A stretch of DNA of 45,966 bases from Prorocentrum cordatum (GCA_963575745.1 CAUYUJ010021164.1:75001-120966); one strand, 5' to 3'; shown: positions 19,926-30,070, numbered from the stretch's first letter. Made by a program: numbers and translations. The notes: a model not told the origin generated them from the letters alone.

Positions 19926-20574
19926 GGAGTGCCCGGGTGCACCCTCCGCGTGGCCTGGTCCACCGCGCCCCGGCGCTCCGCTTCCGCTGGCCCTCCCCCT
20001 TTCGCGGCGCCCCCCCCGGGGCGCCGGGCCGGAGCCAGCGGCGCGTGGTCGTGTTGGCTGCCAGGCTGGTCTGGCCCCCCTGCGCCGGGACTGCGGTCGT
20101 CTGCTCCGGCTTCCACCCGAGTTCGGTCGACCAGCACGGGCCTCGACGCTCGCTGAGGGCCACTCCGTCGTCGAGTTCGCATAGGCTTGCGGGTGCCCCC
20201 CGGCACGGGTCCTGCGCTGCCGGCGGCCGGCTTCCACCCAACATGCGGGTGACGGCGGGCAGCAGCCTTGTCTTGTCGTTCGCTTGCCTTTTCGCTACGC
20301 GCACGGCGAGCCTCTGCACCGCGGCTGTCTGACTCTTGGTCCTGGGTCTGACGCTCAATTCACACCATTGTGTTGGCCCCCGTGGCCTTCTTGGTCGTCC
20401 TCGGCCTGGCGGACTTCCTGGACTTCGCCGGCTCCGCCACCTGAGCCTCGCTTAGCGCGCCCCGGTCGCTGTGGCTCCTTCTTAGGCCGTAATTTAGATC
20501 GTTGCGTTGTTGCTTCGTTTCTTGACGGCGTGCAGTTGCTCTGTGTCGCTCGCGAACCAGCCCATCCAGAAACT
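19926..20574. other. GC-rich spacer
   Basis: No gene was assigned. On the minus strand about 20375-20460 reads a Lys/Arg/Ala/Pro tail (AEPAKSRKSARPRTTKKATG) that could be the end of a basic protein. It is short and unsupported. Confidence 0.3.
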
Positions 20575-21125
20575 ATGCCCAGAGTTGCCTCGATCAGGGA
20601 AGTGGGCAGCACGCAGAGAAATGGTCCCCAGTGGAGGCCTCTTGGAGCGTCTTGTGGGCTTCTCGGCGGTCCCGTAGGCCTCTTGGAGCGTTTTGGGTGC
20701 TTCGGCGAGCTTCTTGGGGCCTTTGGGGGTTTCTTGGGAGCCTCTTGGGGGCCTCTTGGGCGCCTCTTGGGGCCTCTTGGGGCCTCTCGGGCGCCTCTTA
20801 GGGTCCTCTTGAAGCGCTCTTGTGAGCCTTGGGGGCGCTCTTGGGGCCATCTTGGAGGGCATCGATCAAACAAGAGGGAAACTTTAATTAGGGTTGCCCT
20901 CCCAAGAGGCCAAAATGGGGCCGAAATCTTTTTGTAAAAGCAGTGATTTTGGCTTCGTCGCCGAGGTCGCTTTGGACGCCCGGGCACCTCGCGACCGGGC
21001 TCGTCTCATTCCAGGGGAGGGGGTGGTGGGAGGTGTAGACCCCTCCCCGAAGGGGACGAGGGGCAGATGGAAGACAAAACACCCTAGACCGCCTACGCCC
21101 TAAAGGGCTGGTGGGATATTCTTGT
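20575..21125 (+). repeat. Composite dispersed repeat, copy 1
   Basis: In order: GAGTTGCCTCGATCAGGGAAG, a tandem of GCCTCTTGGG units (20635-20865), a linker with a CCCTCCCAAGAGGCC block, and a terminal block with ACCCCTCCCCGAAGGGG and AAGGGCTGGTGGGAT. The first and last blocks recur at 39985-41195, and the tandem and last blocks at 22790-23965. Confidence 0.7.
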
Positions 21126-21475
21126 GATTCATGTTGGATTGACGCTTCAGCGACCCGCCCGTTCGACCCGGCCGTCAGGGCCCGCCCGCCAGACCCTCCC
21201 GTTCGGGTCCGCCCGCCCGACCCGCCCGTCGGGTTCAGCTGCTTGTATTGATGCTCCTAACACTTCTCCTGCAAATCTCTCTCTTGTGCTCCATCCTTCT
21301 CCCTCCCCCTTGTCTCTTCCCTCCTCCCTCCCTTCCCCTGTTTTAGGGGCTGCGCCAACTACGCGGGGCAGGTAAGGAATATACACCCTTAAGAGGGGTA
21401 CTGTCGAATACGAAGAGAGCGTGTGTCGAAGGTTTGGCATCTACATGTTGAGAGGCACGCGAGCATATAATAGCG
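21126..21475. repeat. CCCGCCCGTTCGACCC short repeats and spacer
   Basis: CGACCCGCCCG-type units repeat at 21150-21240, and CT-rich DNA follows. No gene seen. Confidence 0.5.
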
Positions 21476-21487
21476 AAACGTCTTAGA

Positions 21488-21498
21488 CTGACGGTCGT

Positions 21499-21550
<52 letters not shown>

Positions 21551-21552
21551 TT
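21488..21552 (+). repeat. GTC trinucleotide tract
   Basis: About 65 bp of GTC repeats. Confidence 0.9.
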
Positions 21553-21699
21553 CGCCCCCCCCGCTCCCAGGGGCGGATCCGGGGCGGGCGGGGGCGCGTG
21601 GCGCGTCCGCTGGCGCGCCCGCCTGCTGGTGCTCCGGAGGGACGGCCTGGTGTGGGCGTATGCGGCCCGCTCGCCGCGTCCTGTCCGCCGCCTCCCTCC

Positions 21700-21915
21700 C
21701 CGTCCCCCTCCCCTGCTCCTCCTACTTCTCCTCCTCCGCCTCGTCCTCTTTTTCCTCCTCCTCCTCCTCCTCCTCCTCCTCCTCCTCCTCCTCCTCCCCC
21801 TCCTCCTCCTCCTCGTCCTCCTCCTCCTCCTCCTCGTCCTCCTCCTCCTCCTCCTCCTCCTCCTCCCTTCCCTCCTCGTCCTCCTACTCCTCCACCTCGT
21901 CCTCCTCTCGAGGCC
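21700..21915 (+). repeat. CTC trinucleotide array
   Basis: Nearly pure CTC/CCT repeats. Predicted frames are poly-Ser, poly-Leu, poly-Pro or poly-Gly and are not genes. Confidence 0.95.
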
Positions 21916-22045
21916 CCTTCCCCCAGGCCTCGTCGAAACCCCATCTCGGGCCAACTTTGGTCCTTCATCCTTTGTCTTCAAGTTAGCCAACGTGGGCCTC
22001 AAACAGTTCGTGTGTCTAGCATGAGATGTTTACATCTGTGCGGCG

Positions 22046-22092
22046 CAGTCAATGTGGTGAAATCCAGGTGGTGCAATCTATGTTGTGCAGTC
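22046..22092 (-). repeat. 14-bp minisatellite, copy 3 (minus strand)
   Basis: Three to four units read as the reverse complement of TTGCACCACATAGA, for example GTGGTGCAATCTATG followed by TTGTGCAGTCC. Confidence 0.6.
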
Positions 22093-22204
22093 CACTTTGA
22101 CTGTCTTGACGCTGTCCTCTCCACTGCTCGTGCAAACATCCCACCCTCCCACCCGCAACTTGGTCGCAGGACCTTCTGAGATCATGACGGTGGGTACCAC
22201 ATGG

Positions 22205-22740
22205 CACTTGGCAACGACACCGACGCCGACGACGACATCGACAACGATGACGACGACGCCGTCGACAACGACGCCGCCGACAACGACTACGACGACACCG
22301 ACGACGTCTCCAACGACTTCGACGACGACGACAACGACGGCGACGACAACACCGACGACGACGACGGCGGCGGCGACGCCGACGCTGACGGCGACGACGA
22401 CGATGACAACGCCGACGACGACGACGCCGCCGACGACGACGACGACGTCGACCCCGACGACGACGACGGCGACGACGAAGACGACGACGACGACGACGAC
22501 GACGTCGCCAACGAAGACGACGACGACGAGGGATGAGGGAGGACGACGACGGCGACGACGACAACGACGAGGGAGGAGGGAATACGACGACGACGACGAC
22601 GACGACGGCGACGAAATATGAGGAACAACGACGAAACGCCGACGAAGACGACGAGGGAGGAAGGACGACCACGGCGACAACGACGACGGAAACGACGACG
22701 ACGCCAAGACGAACACGAGGAAGGACAGAGGACGACGACG
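22205..22740 (+). repeat. GAC trinucleotide array, 0.5 kb
   Basis: GACGAC repeats with GCC and AAC variants. It is the same motif as the 16.4-kb array, in the opposite orientation. Confidence 0.95.
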
Positions 22741-22789
22741 GCCATCAATTACAGGATGGGGGGGTCCGCAACTCAGCTCCCCCTCAGGA

Positions 22790-23060
22790 GCCGGCAAACC
22801 GCTTCTTGGGGCTCTCTTGGAGCGCTCTAGGAGTGGTCTTGGGGCCGTTTGAAGCATCTTTGGAGCCGCCTTGAGCTAGCTTGGGCTATCTGAGCCATCT
22901 TGGAGGTCATCTTGGGCTCTCTGAGGCCGCTCGGGGGACTCTTGGGGGCCTCTCGGGTGCCTCTTGGGGCCCTCTTGGGACCCTCTTGGATTCCTCTTGG
23001 GGCTCTCTTGGGGCTCTCTTGGGAGCCCTGGAGCGCCTCTTGGGGCCATCTTCGAGGCTG
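22790..23060 (+). repeat. CCTCTTGGGGC tandem repeat
   Basis: Degenerate 10-12-bp units of CCTCTTGGGGCCCTCTTGGG type, as in the composite repeat at 20575. They are the reverse complement of the CCAAGAGGGCC units at 240-1340. Confidence 0.75.
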
Positions 23061-23430
23061 TCGGATATTTAAGGTGTAAGGGTCCCGATCGAGGCGCCCC
23101 CTTCGGGGGCCACGATCCTCGTGAGGGGTGTCAGAAATTGGCCCTCCCAGGGGCCGAAAAAGGACCCTTCAACCGATCGCGGCCACTCCCGTCCAGGTCC
23201 AGGGGAGGGGGTAGGGGGAGGGGTCAAGACACCTTCTCCGCACGCAAGCCGTCTAGCTCACTCCCACCCGCCCTCCCACCACATAGGTGGCATCCGAGTC
23301 TCGGCATAGCCAGGGGTCGCCACTGGATGGACAGCCACTGGAAACCAATGCGGATGGCAGGTACGCGACGCTCGCCGCGGGCTCCACGTGCGGTTGGTGT
23401 GCCATCCTTGTAAAAGCGTGATGCCCTTCT
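23061..23430. other. Repeat-flanking DNA without a gene
   Basis: It contains GGGGAGGGGGTAGGGGGAGG and a CCCTCCCAGGGGCCG block that match parts of the composite repeat. No gene seen. Confidence 0.4.
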
Positions 23431-23520
23431 GTCCGCATGGTCCAGATGCTGCTTTGGGGGGTGTCAGCATTGTTCTGGGCCTGCGCACAGCAAGCATCAT
23501 CATGCGGGCACCACCGCGGT

Positions 23521-23815
23521 CCCTGCCAAAAAACAATACAAAGTGATCGCGGGTGGCGAGCACAATACCCACGACGTTGTCGCAACGTGCACTTTGCATT
23601 GTTTTTGACACGGCTAGTGGTCCTGCACAAAGCGGCTTCACTAAGGGTGCCCCGCCATCCACATCAAACAACAATACAACGTGCTCACAGGGCGCCAGCG
23701 CACTGTCCAGATTTTGCTGCAACGTGCGCTTCGTATTTGTTCTTTGAAAGGGATTGTGGAAGGTGGTGGCAGGGTGGGCCCCGCAATGTGCATTCTGTAT
23801 TGTTTTTTGACAGGG
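23521..23815. repeat. Alternating inverted repeat units of about 32 bp
   Basis: The unit CAACGTGCACTTTGTATTG followed by TTTTTTGACAGGG occurs five times. It is on the minus strand at 23521-23545 and 23661-23683, and on the plus strand at 23579-23610, 23718-23752 and 23781-23815. Neighbouring opposite copies can pair into hairpins. Confidence 0.75.
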
Positions 23816-23875
23816 ATGGTGGGGGGGGCCCTCATGGTGTGCGCATGGTTCCGGGTTGGCTGCTGGCCGGGAACA

Positions 23876-23965
23876 GTGATAAACCCCTCCCCGAAGGGGA
23901 AGAGGGTTTTGGAATAGGAAAACAAATACATCGTTAGACCACCTGCGCCCAGAGGGCTGGGGGGA
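23876..23965 (+). repeat. Composite repeat, terminal block, copy 2
   Basis: Shares ACCCCTCCCCGAAGGGGA, GGAATAGGAA, ACCACCTGCGCCCAGAGGG and CTGGGGGGAT with 21035-21120 and 41110-41195. Confidence 0.75.
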
Positions 23966-24003
23966 TTTGCAACAGCTTCCTGGATGAAGGGCGTGCTCTT
24001 CTC

Positions 24004-24060
24004 AAAATGTGGATGTGGCGCTCACCTTAGCCGCTAAGGTGAGCGCCACATCCACATTTT
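24004..24060. repeat. Perfect 57-bp palindrome
   Basis: The 28-bp arms (24004-24031 and 24033-24060) are exact reverse complements around a single central C at 24032. Arm sequence starts AAAATGTGGATGTGGC and ends GCTCACCTTAGC. The left arm continues the downstream 82-bp tandem unit, so the palindrome looks like a fold-back duplication of one unit. Confidence 0.95.
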
Positions 24061-24240
24061 CAGACCTAATTCAGGGTTACATCAGAGTTCCAGTCAGACC
24101 TAATCAGACTCGGGTCCTAGGGCCAGAGTTAAATCGGAGTTCCAGTCAGACCTACATCAGAGCTGGCGCTGAGGGCCAGACTTGAATCAGAGTTCCAGCG
24201 CAGACATGAATCATACCTTCATCTGAGTTTTGGGCCTGAA
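24061..24240 (+). repeat. Tandem repeat, about 55-bp period
   Basis: Four units each begin CAGACCTAAT or similar and contain ATCAGAGTTCCAG and GGGCCAGA blocks. Confidence 0.75.
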
Positions 24241-24280
24241 CAGAGAAACAGAGCTTGCCCCCAAAGGACACACTCAACCT

Positions 24281-24560
24281 TAGCGCCGCGTGCGTTCGTT
24301 TTTATACGTTGTCAACAGTTTCACGGATGGAGGGCAGCTGGTTTTCAAAACATGGTTCTCGCTTCAGCGCCGAGAAAATCCGTCCTAAATCTTGCAGCTC
24401 TTTTATTGGTGGAGAGCGGTTGGTTTTCAGAATGCGGCTCTCGCTCTAGCGCCGCGCTCGTTCGTTCGACGATTCTGCAACAGTTCCAAGGATGGAGGAC
24501 GGCTCCTTTTAAATTCTGCGGGTGTCGCCTGGCGTCGCGCACATTCGTCTTGAAACAAAT
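24281..24560 (+). repeat. Tandem repeat, about 82-bp period
   Basis: Units contain CAACAGTTTCACGGATGGAGG, TGGTTTTCA and GGCTCTCGCTCTAGCGCCGC. Landmarks lie near 24310, 24396 and 24475, with a further copy at 23970 leading into the palindrome. Confidence 0.7.
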
Positions 24561-24591
24561 GCAGCCGTGTTGAGGATGCGTATGGTTAAAG

Positions 24592-24815
24592 TCCTGCCAG
24601 GCCGCAACAGTCACGTTCATTTGCGGTGTTGAAGTCCCAAGAATGGTGTTCTGGCGCGGCTCAGGATTATCAGGACGCAGCAGTCACGGTGATTCGCGGT
24701 GTCGAAGTCCCAGGAATAGTGTTCTGGCAAGTTTAGGATAGGCAGGACGCAGCAGTCACGTTGATCGCGGCGTTGAAATCCTAGGGATTGTGTTGTGGCG
24801 CGATTAAGGATTCTC
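24592..24815 (+). repeat. Tandem repeat, 77-bp period
   Basis: Three units start with the CAGGACGCAGCAGTCACG block (24592, 24670, 24747) and contain GTTGAAGTCCCAGGAAT and TGTTCTGGCGCG. Confidence 0.85.
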
Positions 24816-25395
24816 AGCCGGTTGTTTTCCAATGTGGCACTCCCTGCAATGAAAATACAGTCTTGTAGGGACCCACGAAAAAGACACTTGAAGGGAGGAT
24901 TGATTGCCACATCTTTGATGCATTTTGGGTTTACACTGGTCCTCCTCCTCCTCCTTCTCCTCCTCTGGTGGGTTAGGTGACTGCCTGACTGCCTTGGAGT
25001 TCGAGGTTCGAGGGTCTCGGACGTTTTCGGAGGTCCCCAGAAGCTCTTCCAGCTTCGGGGTGCTCTCCAGCAGGCCTCGCCGAGATCTTTCCGGGGGGGC
25101 CCGAATCGTCCGGGCACTTGTTGCGACCCGAATGTCGTCGGGCGAGGCTAGGACAAGGATTAATCCGTTCCAGAGCGTTTGAGAACGCTCTCAGAGCGTC
25201 CCGGAATGCTCTGAGAAGGCCGGAATGCTCTGAGAAGGCCGCGGCGCCCGAGACATCCTCCAGAGTTGCCGGATCTCAGAGATTCTCGATTCATCTTCAG
25301 CCAGATCACCTCTTGCTGAGAACGAAAAGCAAGATGCAAGGTTTGTGCCCATTCTTGGCCTCTGGGGGGCCGCTCAGGACGCTGGCCCCTTTGAC
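24816..25395. other. Spacer without a recognisable gene
   Basis: Mixed DNA. GAACGCTCTCAGAGCG and GAATGCTCTGAGAAGGCCG (25187-25240) are short repeats. No gene seen. Confidence 0.4.
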
Positions 25396-25660
25396 ACGTC
25401 GTCGTCGTCGTCGTCGTCGTCGGAGGAGGAGGAGGAGGAGGAGAAGGAGGAGGAGGAGGAGGAGGAGGAGGAGGATGCAGAGAGGAGGAGATGAGGAGGA
25501 GGAAGAGAGAGGAGGCGGAGGAGGAGGGGGAGGGGGGAAGATAGGAGGAGGAGGATGGAGGAGGAGAGGAAGATAATCAGGAGGAGTAGGAGGGCGGAGG
25601 AGGAGGAGGAGGCGGAGGAGGTGGAGGAGGAGGAGGAGGAAAAGCAGGAGGTGGACCCTC
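25396..25660 (+). repeat. GTC and GAG trinucleotide arrays
   Basis: A short GTC tract (25397-25420) is followed by GAG/GGA repeats to about 25640. Confidence 0.9.
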
Positions 25661-25866
25661 AATCCTCTTCCCCGCCTCCAGCGGGGCGGCCGGACTCGCA
25701 CCAGGCCGGCTCGGAGAGGCCAGTGTTCGGCGCCGCGGGCGCCGATTTCGCAGTGGAGAGGCTGAGCGTGACCAACCCGCTCCGCCCGAGGCGGGCGCCG
25801 CCCTCCTCTTCCACTGCAGTCACACAGGGTCGTCTGCAGATCGCTCCTCCTCCTCCTCCTCCTCCT

Positions 25867-25966
25867 NNNNNNNNNNNNNNNNNNNNNNNNNNNNNNNNNN
25901 NNNNNNNNNNNNNNNNNNNNNNNNNNNNNNNNNNNNNNNNNNNNNNNNNNNNNNNNNNNNNNNNNN
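25867..25966. other. Assembly gap (100 N)
   Basis: Exactly 100 N, bordered by CTCCTCCTCCTCCTCCT on the left and GAGGAGGAGGAG on the right. The round length suggests a scaffold gap of unknown size, caused by trinucleotide repeats. Confidence 0.98.
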
Positions 25967-26836
25967 GAGGAGGAGGAGTATGCGGCCCAGCTGTGCATGA
26001 TCATTTCAGCTCGGGCAGCAGGAGTGAGGTGTGACAGACAAAGAGCGTTCGTCCAGCGTGCCCAGGTGAAGCTTGAAAAGGCCAATGCTGCAGCCGACCC
26101 AGCCCGTACCTCTCTGGAGGAGAAAGAGGCCAAGGTGCTGCATCGCGGGCAGGCACTCAGTCGTGCCAAGACGTTGCTGGACCAGCTCGAGGCCATGAGA
26201 CCCCAGTCGGACGCCGACGAGAACATGGAGTCTGCAGCAGCTGCGCCTACCCCGTCGACGACAGGCGCAGTTCATGGCGCGCCTCCAGACCTGGCGCCGC
26301 CTGTCGCCGCCGTCGCGGAGCTGCAGGCAGGGCAGGCCTGGCTGACCATGCAGCTGACGTCGCTCGCGCAGCTGCTGACGGCGCCCCAGGTGAACATGGG
26401 CGCCGCGCGAGAGGCGTCGGGGCCTGGTGCAGGGATGGAGACTGCCGCGGGCGTGGCACCGTTCGCGGAGCAGCCGCAGCGGCCGGCCCCCGCGGTTGCG
26501 CCCGCGGCCGCGCCATCGGCGCCGCCGCGCGCCGAGCCGCCTGGGCCTGCGGCCGCTGCCCCAGACGCGTCGGCGCCTCGCGCCCTCAAGCCAGGGCCGC
26601 CGCGCGCCAGGGCCGCCCGTGCGCACGCGGCCCCCTCGGGGCTGAACGCTGCCTCCTTCAGGCGGGTGCGGCTTGAGACGAAGCGCATCCTTCGCAACTC
26701 CGAGGTCAAGTGCTTCTTCGAGTTCTGCACCACCAGTGCTTCTACTGGTGCATGCGCAGACTCGACTTCTGGTGCCCTCCCCGCTCATCTGCGGCGACCT
26801 TGGAGCGCGTATATCCGAATTTGCCCATCATGGTGA
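25967..26836 (+). CDS. ORF1-like coiled-coil protein of a LINE (5' end in gap)
   Basis: This open frame enters from the gap and ends at 26834-26836. Its first 75 residues form a strongly helical, heptad-rich stretch (RAFVQRAQVKLEKANAAAD, then LEEKEAKVLHRGQALSRAK), as in the coiled-coil part of LINE ORF1 proteins, which trimerise and bind RNA. An Ala/Pro-rich linker follows and then a basic segment (SFRRVRLETKRILRNSEVK). No zinc knuckle is seen. Its position upstream of RNase H, endonuclease and reverse transcriptase parts on the same strand supports the LINE assignment, but homology to ORF1 is inferred from layout and composition only. Confidence 0.4.
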   Translation, partial: EEEEYAAQLCMIISARAAGVRCDRQRAFVQRAQVKLEKANAAADPARTSLEEKEAKVLHRGQALSRAKTLLDQLEAMRPQSDADENMESAAAAPTPSTTGAVHGAPPDLAPPVAAVAELQAGQAWLTMQLTSLAQLLTAPQVNMGAAREASGPGAGMETAAGVAPFAEQPQRPAPAVAPAAAPSAPPRAEPPGPAAAAPDASAPRALKPGPPRARAARAHAAPSGLNAASFRRVRLETKRILRNSEVKCFFEFCTTSASTGACADSTSGALPAHLRRPWSAYIRICPSW

Positions 26837-26859
26837 CTGGCCCAGTGTCAACGTCACAG

Positions 26860-27399
26860 TGCTGGACGTTGGGGCCACTTCCATCGCCTCCGCCAGGCAA
26901 CTGGGGCGATCCACTGGGCGCGGGCAAGGAGTACAACGCGAAGGTGAAGCTGGGCACGGTCACCCTGGTCCTCACTTCGAAGGAGCCGATCGAGGGCGCG
27001 ATGCCAGCGCCGCCTTCCCAGCCGCCACAGCCCGTCAAGAGGCTGAAGCGCTGGCACAAGACGCTCGGCACAGTGAAGCTGGATCAGAGCACCGGGAAGC
27101 AGGGGGAAAACGTGAAGAAGAAGAGGAACGGCCAGTCCTCGGCCATCAAAAACTACAAGAAGAGGCTGAGACACAATATGCTCAAGGCCTACATGTACAG
27201 CCTCTCCGTCACGGCTCCCCAGGCGAGCCCGTCGTCTTCGCGAGCTCCTCTCGTCGGTCAGAGCTCAGCGCGTGCGACGAGCTCAACAACTCCTGCGGGA
27301 TCATCTTCATCTACGGGATCGGCGGTGCTCGTGAACGTCGGCCCGGGCCCTGTGGCGCTGCCGCCGCTGCCGCTGCCCTTCCAGGTGAAGGAGGAGTAG
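26860..27399 (+). CDS. Possible continuation of LINE ORF1, basic domain
   Basis: In another frame the coding-like sequence continues with MVTGPVSTSQCWTLGPLPSP, a lysine-rich block (KRLKRWHKTLGTVKLDQSTG, then KNYKKRLRHNMLKAYMY) and a Ser/Ala tail to a TAG at 27397-27399. The basic block could bind nucleic acid. The frame change relative to 25967-26836 suggests a frameshift near 26700-26850. Function inferred only. Confidence 0.35.
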   Translation, partial: CWTLGPLPSPPPGNWGDPLGAGKEYNAKVKLGTVTLVLTSKEPIEGAMPAPPSQPPQPVKRLKRWHKTLGTVKLDQSTGKQGENVKKKRNGQSSAIKNYKKRLRHNMLKAYMYSLSVTAPQASPSSSRAPLVGQSSARATSSTTPAGSSSSTGSAVLVNVGPGPVALPPLPLPFQVKEE

Positions 27400-28969
27400 A
27401 GTCCACCAAATTCGGCGAGGCTCCGTTGATTTTCGCGCCGGGCGCATCTTCGGCTTTGCAGTTCGAGGATTTTCAGCCCAGGCGTCCTACCATCGCCAAG
27501 GCGTTTCCAGCCATGACCGTGCGCACAACAGTTTTTCCGTGCACGCTTGAGAAGGACTCCAACCAGCAGACCGACGCGTTCGACAACTCCGAGGGCGCGC
27601 TGCCCAAAATCTTCGGCATCTTGGAGGGCGCCTTGCCCGACACCTCTGAGGGCAACTTCGTGCCCGACTCCTTCGAGGGCCACTTCGAGCCCGACTCCCA
27701 CTTCCTCGGAGCGCCGATCCACTTTGACGGGCCCGAGAGTTGCGACGTCGACCTCGGCGCGCCACTCCACTTCGATGGGCCCGAGCGTTACGGCATTGAC
27801 CGGCGGAGCGTCGGCGGGGTCGTCGGGGGCAATTTCGGCGGCAACGGCGAGGGCTCCACCTGCGAGGGCCCCCCCAGAACTTGGCATCGAGGAGGGCAGC
27901 GACCACCTTGGCGGCGGCTGCCCGCGACGGCGGCTCGGAGTGCATGGGGTCCTCGCGCGCGTACGCGGAGGAGCAGTTGGAATCGCTTGGGCCTCGCAGG
28001 CTTGCCGTGCTCCGCAGGTCGGGCTTCATCCAGACATCGTGAAGAAGATCTGCGTGGTCTCCTTTGGCATCGTCGGTCGGTTGGTTGTGCAATTCAGCAG
28101 CGCGTGGAAAGGCTCCCAGCTCTACTCGGACATCCCATTCGCGGCATTCTGGTTCAAACGCGCGCGTGCAGGCCCGCGCGTTCCCGCGATTAGGAGCCTT
28201 GGTGTGCGCAGCGCACTGGAAAAAAAGTCGGCGCCTCGCGCCGACCGGCCGCCCGGGTCCGCGGAGGCCGCGGCCGTGCCGCCCGAGGCCGCCGCCCGCG
28301 CGGCCGCGGCGCAGGCGTCCGCGGCAGCCGTCGACTCCCCAGTCGATGGCGGCTCGCGGCCATCCGCCAGCGGGCAGGCCTCGCCCGCGGAGCTGAGGGC
28401 CCGCGCGGCGGCGGCAATGAATGCCAAGCGCGAAGCAGATCGAGCTCGCAAGCCAGATGAACATCAAGGGCTGCGCGATGCCATCGCTCGGCAGGAGGCG
28501 ACGTCCAGCCATCGTGGTCGAAGTGCTGTCCCACCGACGCCCGTCGGACGCGCTGAAGTCGCTGCGGGGGCAGGTGGGCAGCGCGCGGCTGGACTGGCCA
28601 CCCGTCGCCAGAGACGCAGTCGCAGTCATGGCCCGAGGCGGACTGGGGGCAGTTTTTTAGTTGTGGGCGGTGCAGGCAACGCGTCGGGGGCGCCAGCGCC
28701 GGGGTGGCGCGGCCTGGCGGGCGAGCTCTGGCGAGTGAGATGTTCGAGATGGCAGCTCGCAGCTTGCCCGCCGCTAGTTTTTTCCAGCCAGGCCGCCGCC
28801 GGCGCAGTCTCGTGCAGAGACTGATCCAGTTCGCCCTCGGTGCCCCATTTCAGATTGCAGTGCGCTGGTCAGGCATCTCCGTCAGCCCTGGCCCCTCAGT
28901 TCGCCCACCACCCCACTTTTCCTTGGGCCCCAAAGGGGGGTCCGAGCGATGCCTTTTTTTGCCCTGATC
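27400..28969 (+). other. LINE-like region, low-complexity frames
   Basis: Long frames exist on both strands because of high GC. A repeated HFDGPE motif (27720-27790) and a helical stretch VKKICVVSFGIVGRLVVQF (about 28037-28095) are the only protein-like parts on the plus strand. Near 28850 GAPFQIAVRWSGISVSPGPS leads toward the RNase H domain. I treat it as linker or decayed LINE coding sequence. Confidence 0.35.
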
Positions 28970-30070
28970 TGCACGACATCACCCATCTTTTATTTGAGAC
29001 CCGCGGAGCCCTCTCCCCTGTTGACGACCAAGTTTTAATACGGGAAGTGTATGCAGATGGGTCCGGAAGGTCCAAACATCCACAGCTGGGCGGACCCGCG
29101 TCTTGGGCGTGGCGCGTCTTCTCAGTTACAATGACGGGGGGATACATATTTGACGGGTACCTGTGCGGCGTCGACCGTGTGCTGGCTGACGCTGTGACCA
29201 GCCCGTCAGGCGCTGTCGAAGTTCACGCCGCTCTTTGGCTAGTCCTATGGTTGCTGCAAGCCCTTGAAAGGTTTCGCAATCTCCCTGTCGAAGTTTTCGC
29301 TGATAATCATGTGGTGGTATCAGCGGCACCGGGGGGGGGGGCGCGCTACTATGTGTCATGTGGGGGCCTGCCGTGGATTTGCGACGGGGCCCTGAAGTTA
29401 CTGCGACAGTTTACGCCACTTACGTGGAAACATGTCATGGGGGCACAATGCTCATCCATTGAACGAGCACGCAGATACCATGGCACGCCTTGCGTCCGTG
29501 GGCATTGCCCCGACTACTGACGCCGACTTTCAACCGTGGTCAGTATTCATTGATGCTGCCGCTGATGTGCTTTTGATTTGGATGTCAGCAGCGCAGTCCA
29601 ACGACGGTCTTGGGTTCCATCCGAAACTTGGTGCGTGCGAGATGCCCGACATCTACCCGCCTGTCCTGGATCTACGGGCTGCCTGTTCGCCACTAGCTGG
29701 CTCGAAACATTCGGGCGTGCCACGAGAATCCCGCGCGTCAGGTATGCCGCCCCAGGTCAGCGTTGCAGTGGCGAATGTACTTGCGCTGCGGCCGCGCAGG
29801 AAGGCTGCGAGAGGGCATCGTGCCAGGATTCGGTGTCGATCTCAGGATGCGGCTGGCCTCGATCTGCCCGGCCGCATGCTTGCGCTAGTCCAGCAGTTTT
29901 CTACGCGCCAATATCGCGTAGTTGGCACCCTGGAGACTAGATTGTGTCGCAGTGGTTGGACTCCAGCAGGAAGTGACATAGGTCTTACCGCAGCTGCCGA
30001 AGCTAGAGGTAAGGATGGAGTGGCTCTTGGGTGCCCTCGGAGATCAGATGTAGCGGGTCCAGCGTCATCC
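28970..30070 (+). pseudogene. LINE polyprotein part: RNase H then APE endonuclease N-terminus
   Basis: RNase H removes RNA from RNA-DNA hybrids. Its four acidic residues are present: Asp in YADGSG (codon 29055), Glu in AVEVHAALWL (29218), Asp in VEVFADNHVV (29301) and Asp in NEHADTMA (29473), with HNAHPLNEH before the last. One extra G in the G5 run at 29439-29443 breaks the frame between WKHVMG and HNAHP. After a linker of about 80 residues the same frame reads an APE-type endonuclease start: VAVANVLAL, then LVQQFSTRQYRVVGTLETR with the catalytic Glu (codon 29932), then TAAAEARGKDGVALG. It breaks off near 30030. RNase H upstream of APE in one frame is notable, since most LINEs place it after the reverse transcriptase. 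Confidence 0.7.

Noticed and set aside
20900-20925. Spliced-leader-like sequence on the minus strand (GAGGCCAAAATGGGGCCG)
   Set aside because: The match is short and the block belongs to the composite repeat, so similarity is probably accidental.
23521-23815. CRISPR-like spacing of a 32-bp repeat
   Set aside because: Orientation alternates, units are degenerate, and the surrounding DNA is eukaryotic. No cas genes are present.
27258-28629. Long minus-strand frames (210 and 381 codons)
   Set aside because: They overlap plus-strand LINE sequence, are Gly/Ala/Arg-rich and have no motif. High GC explains them.
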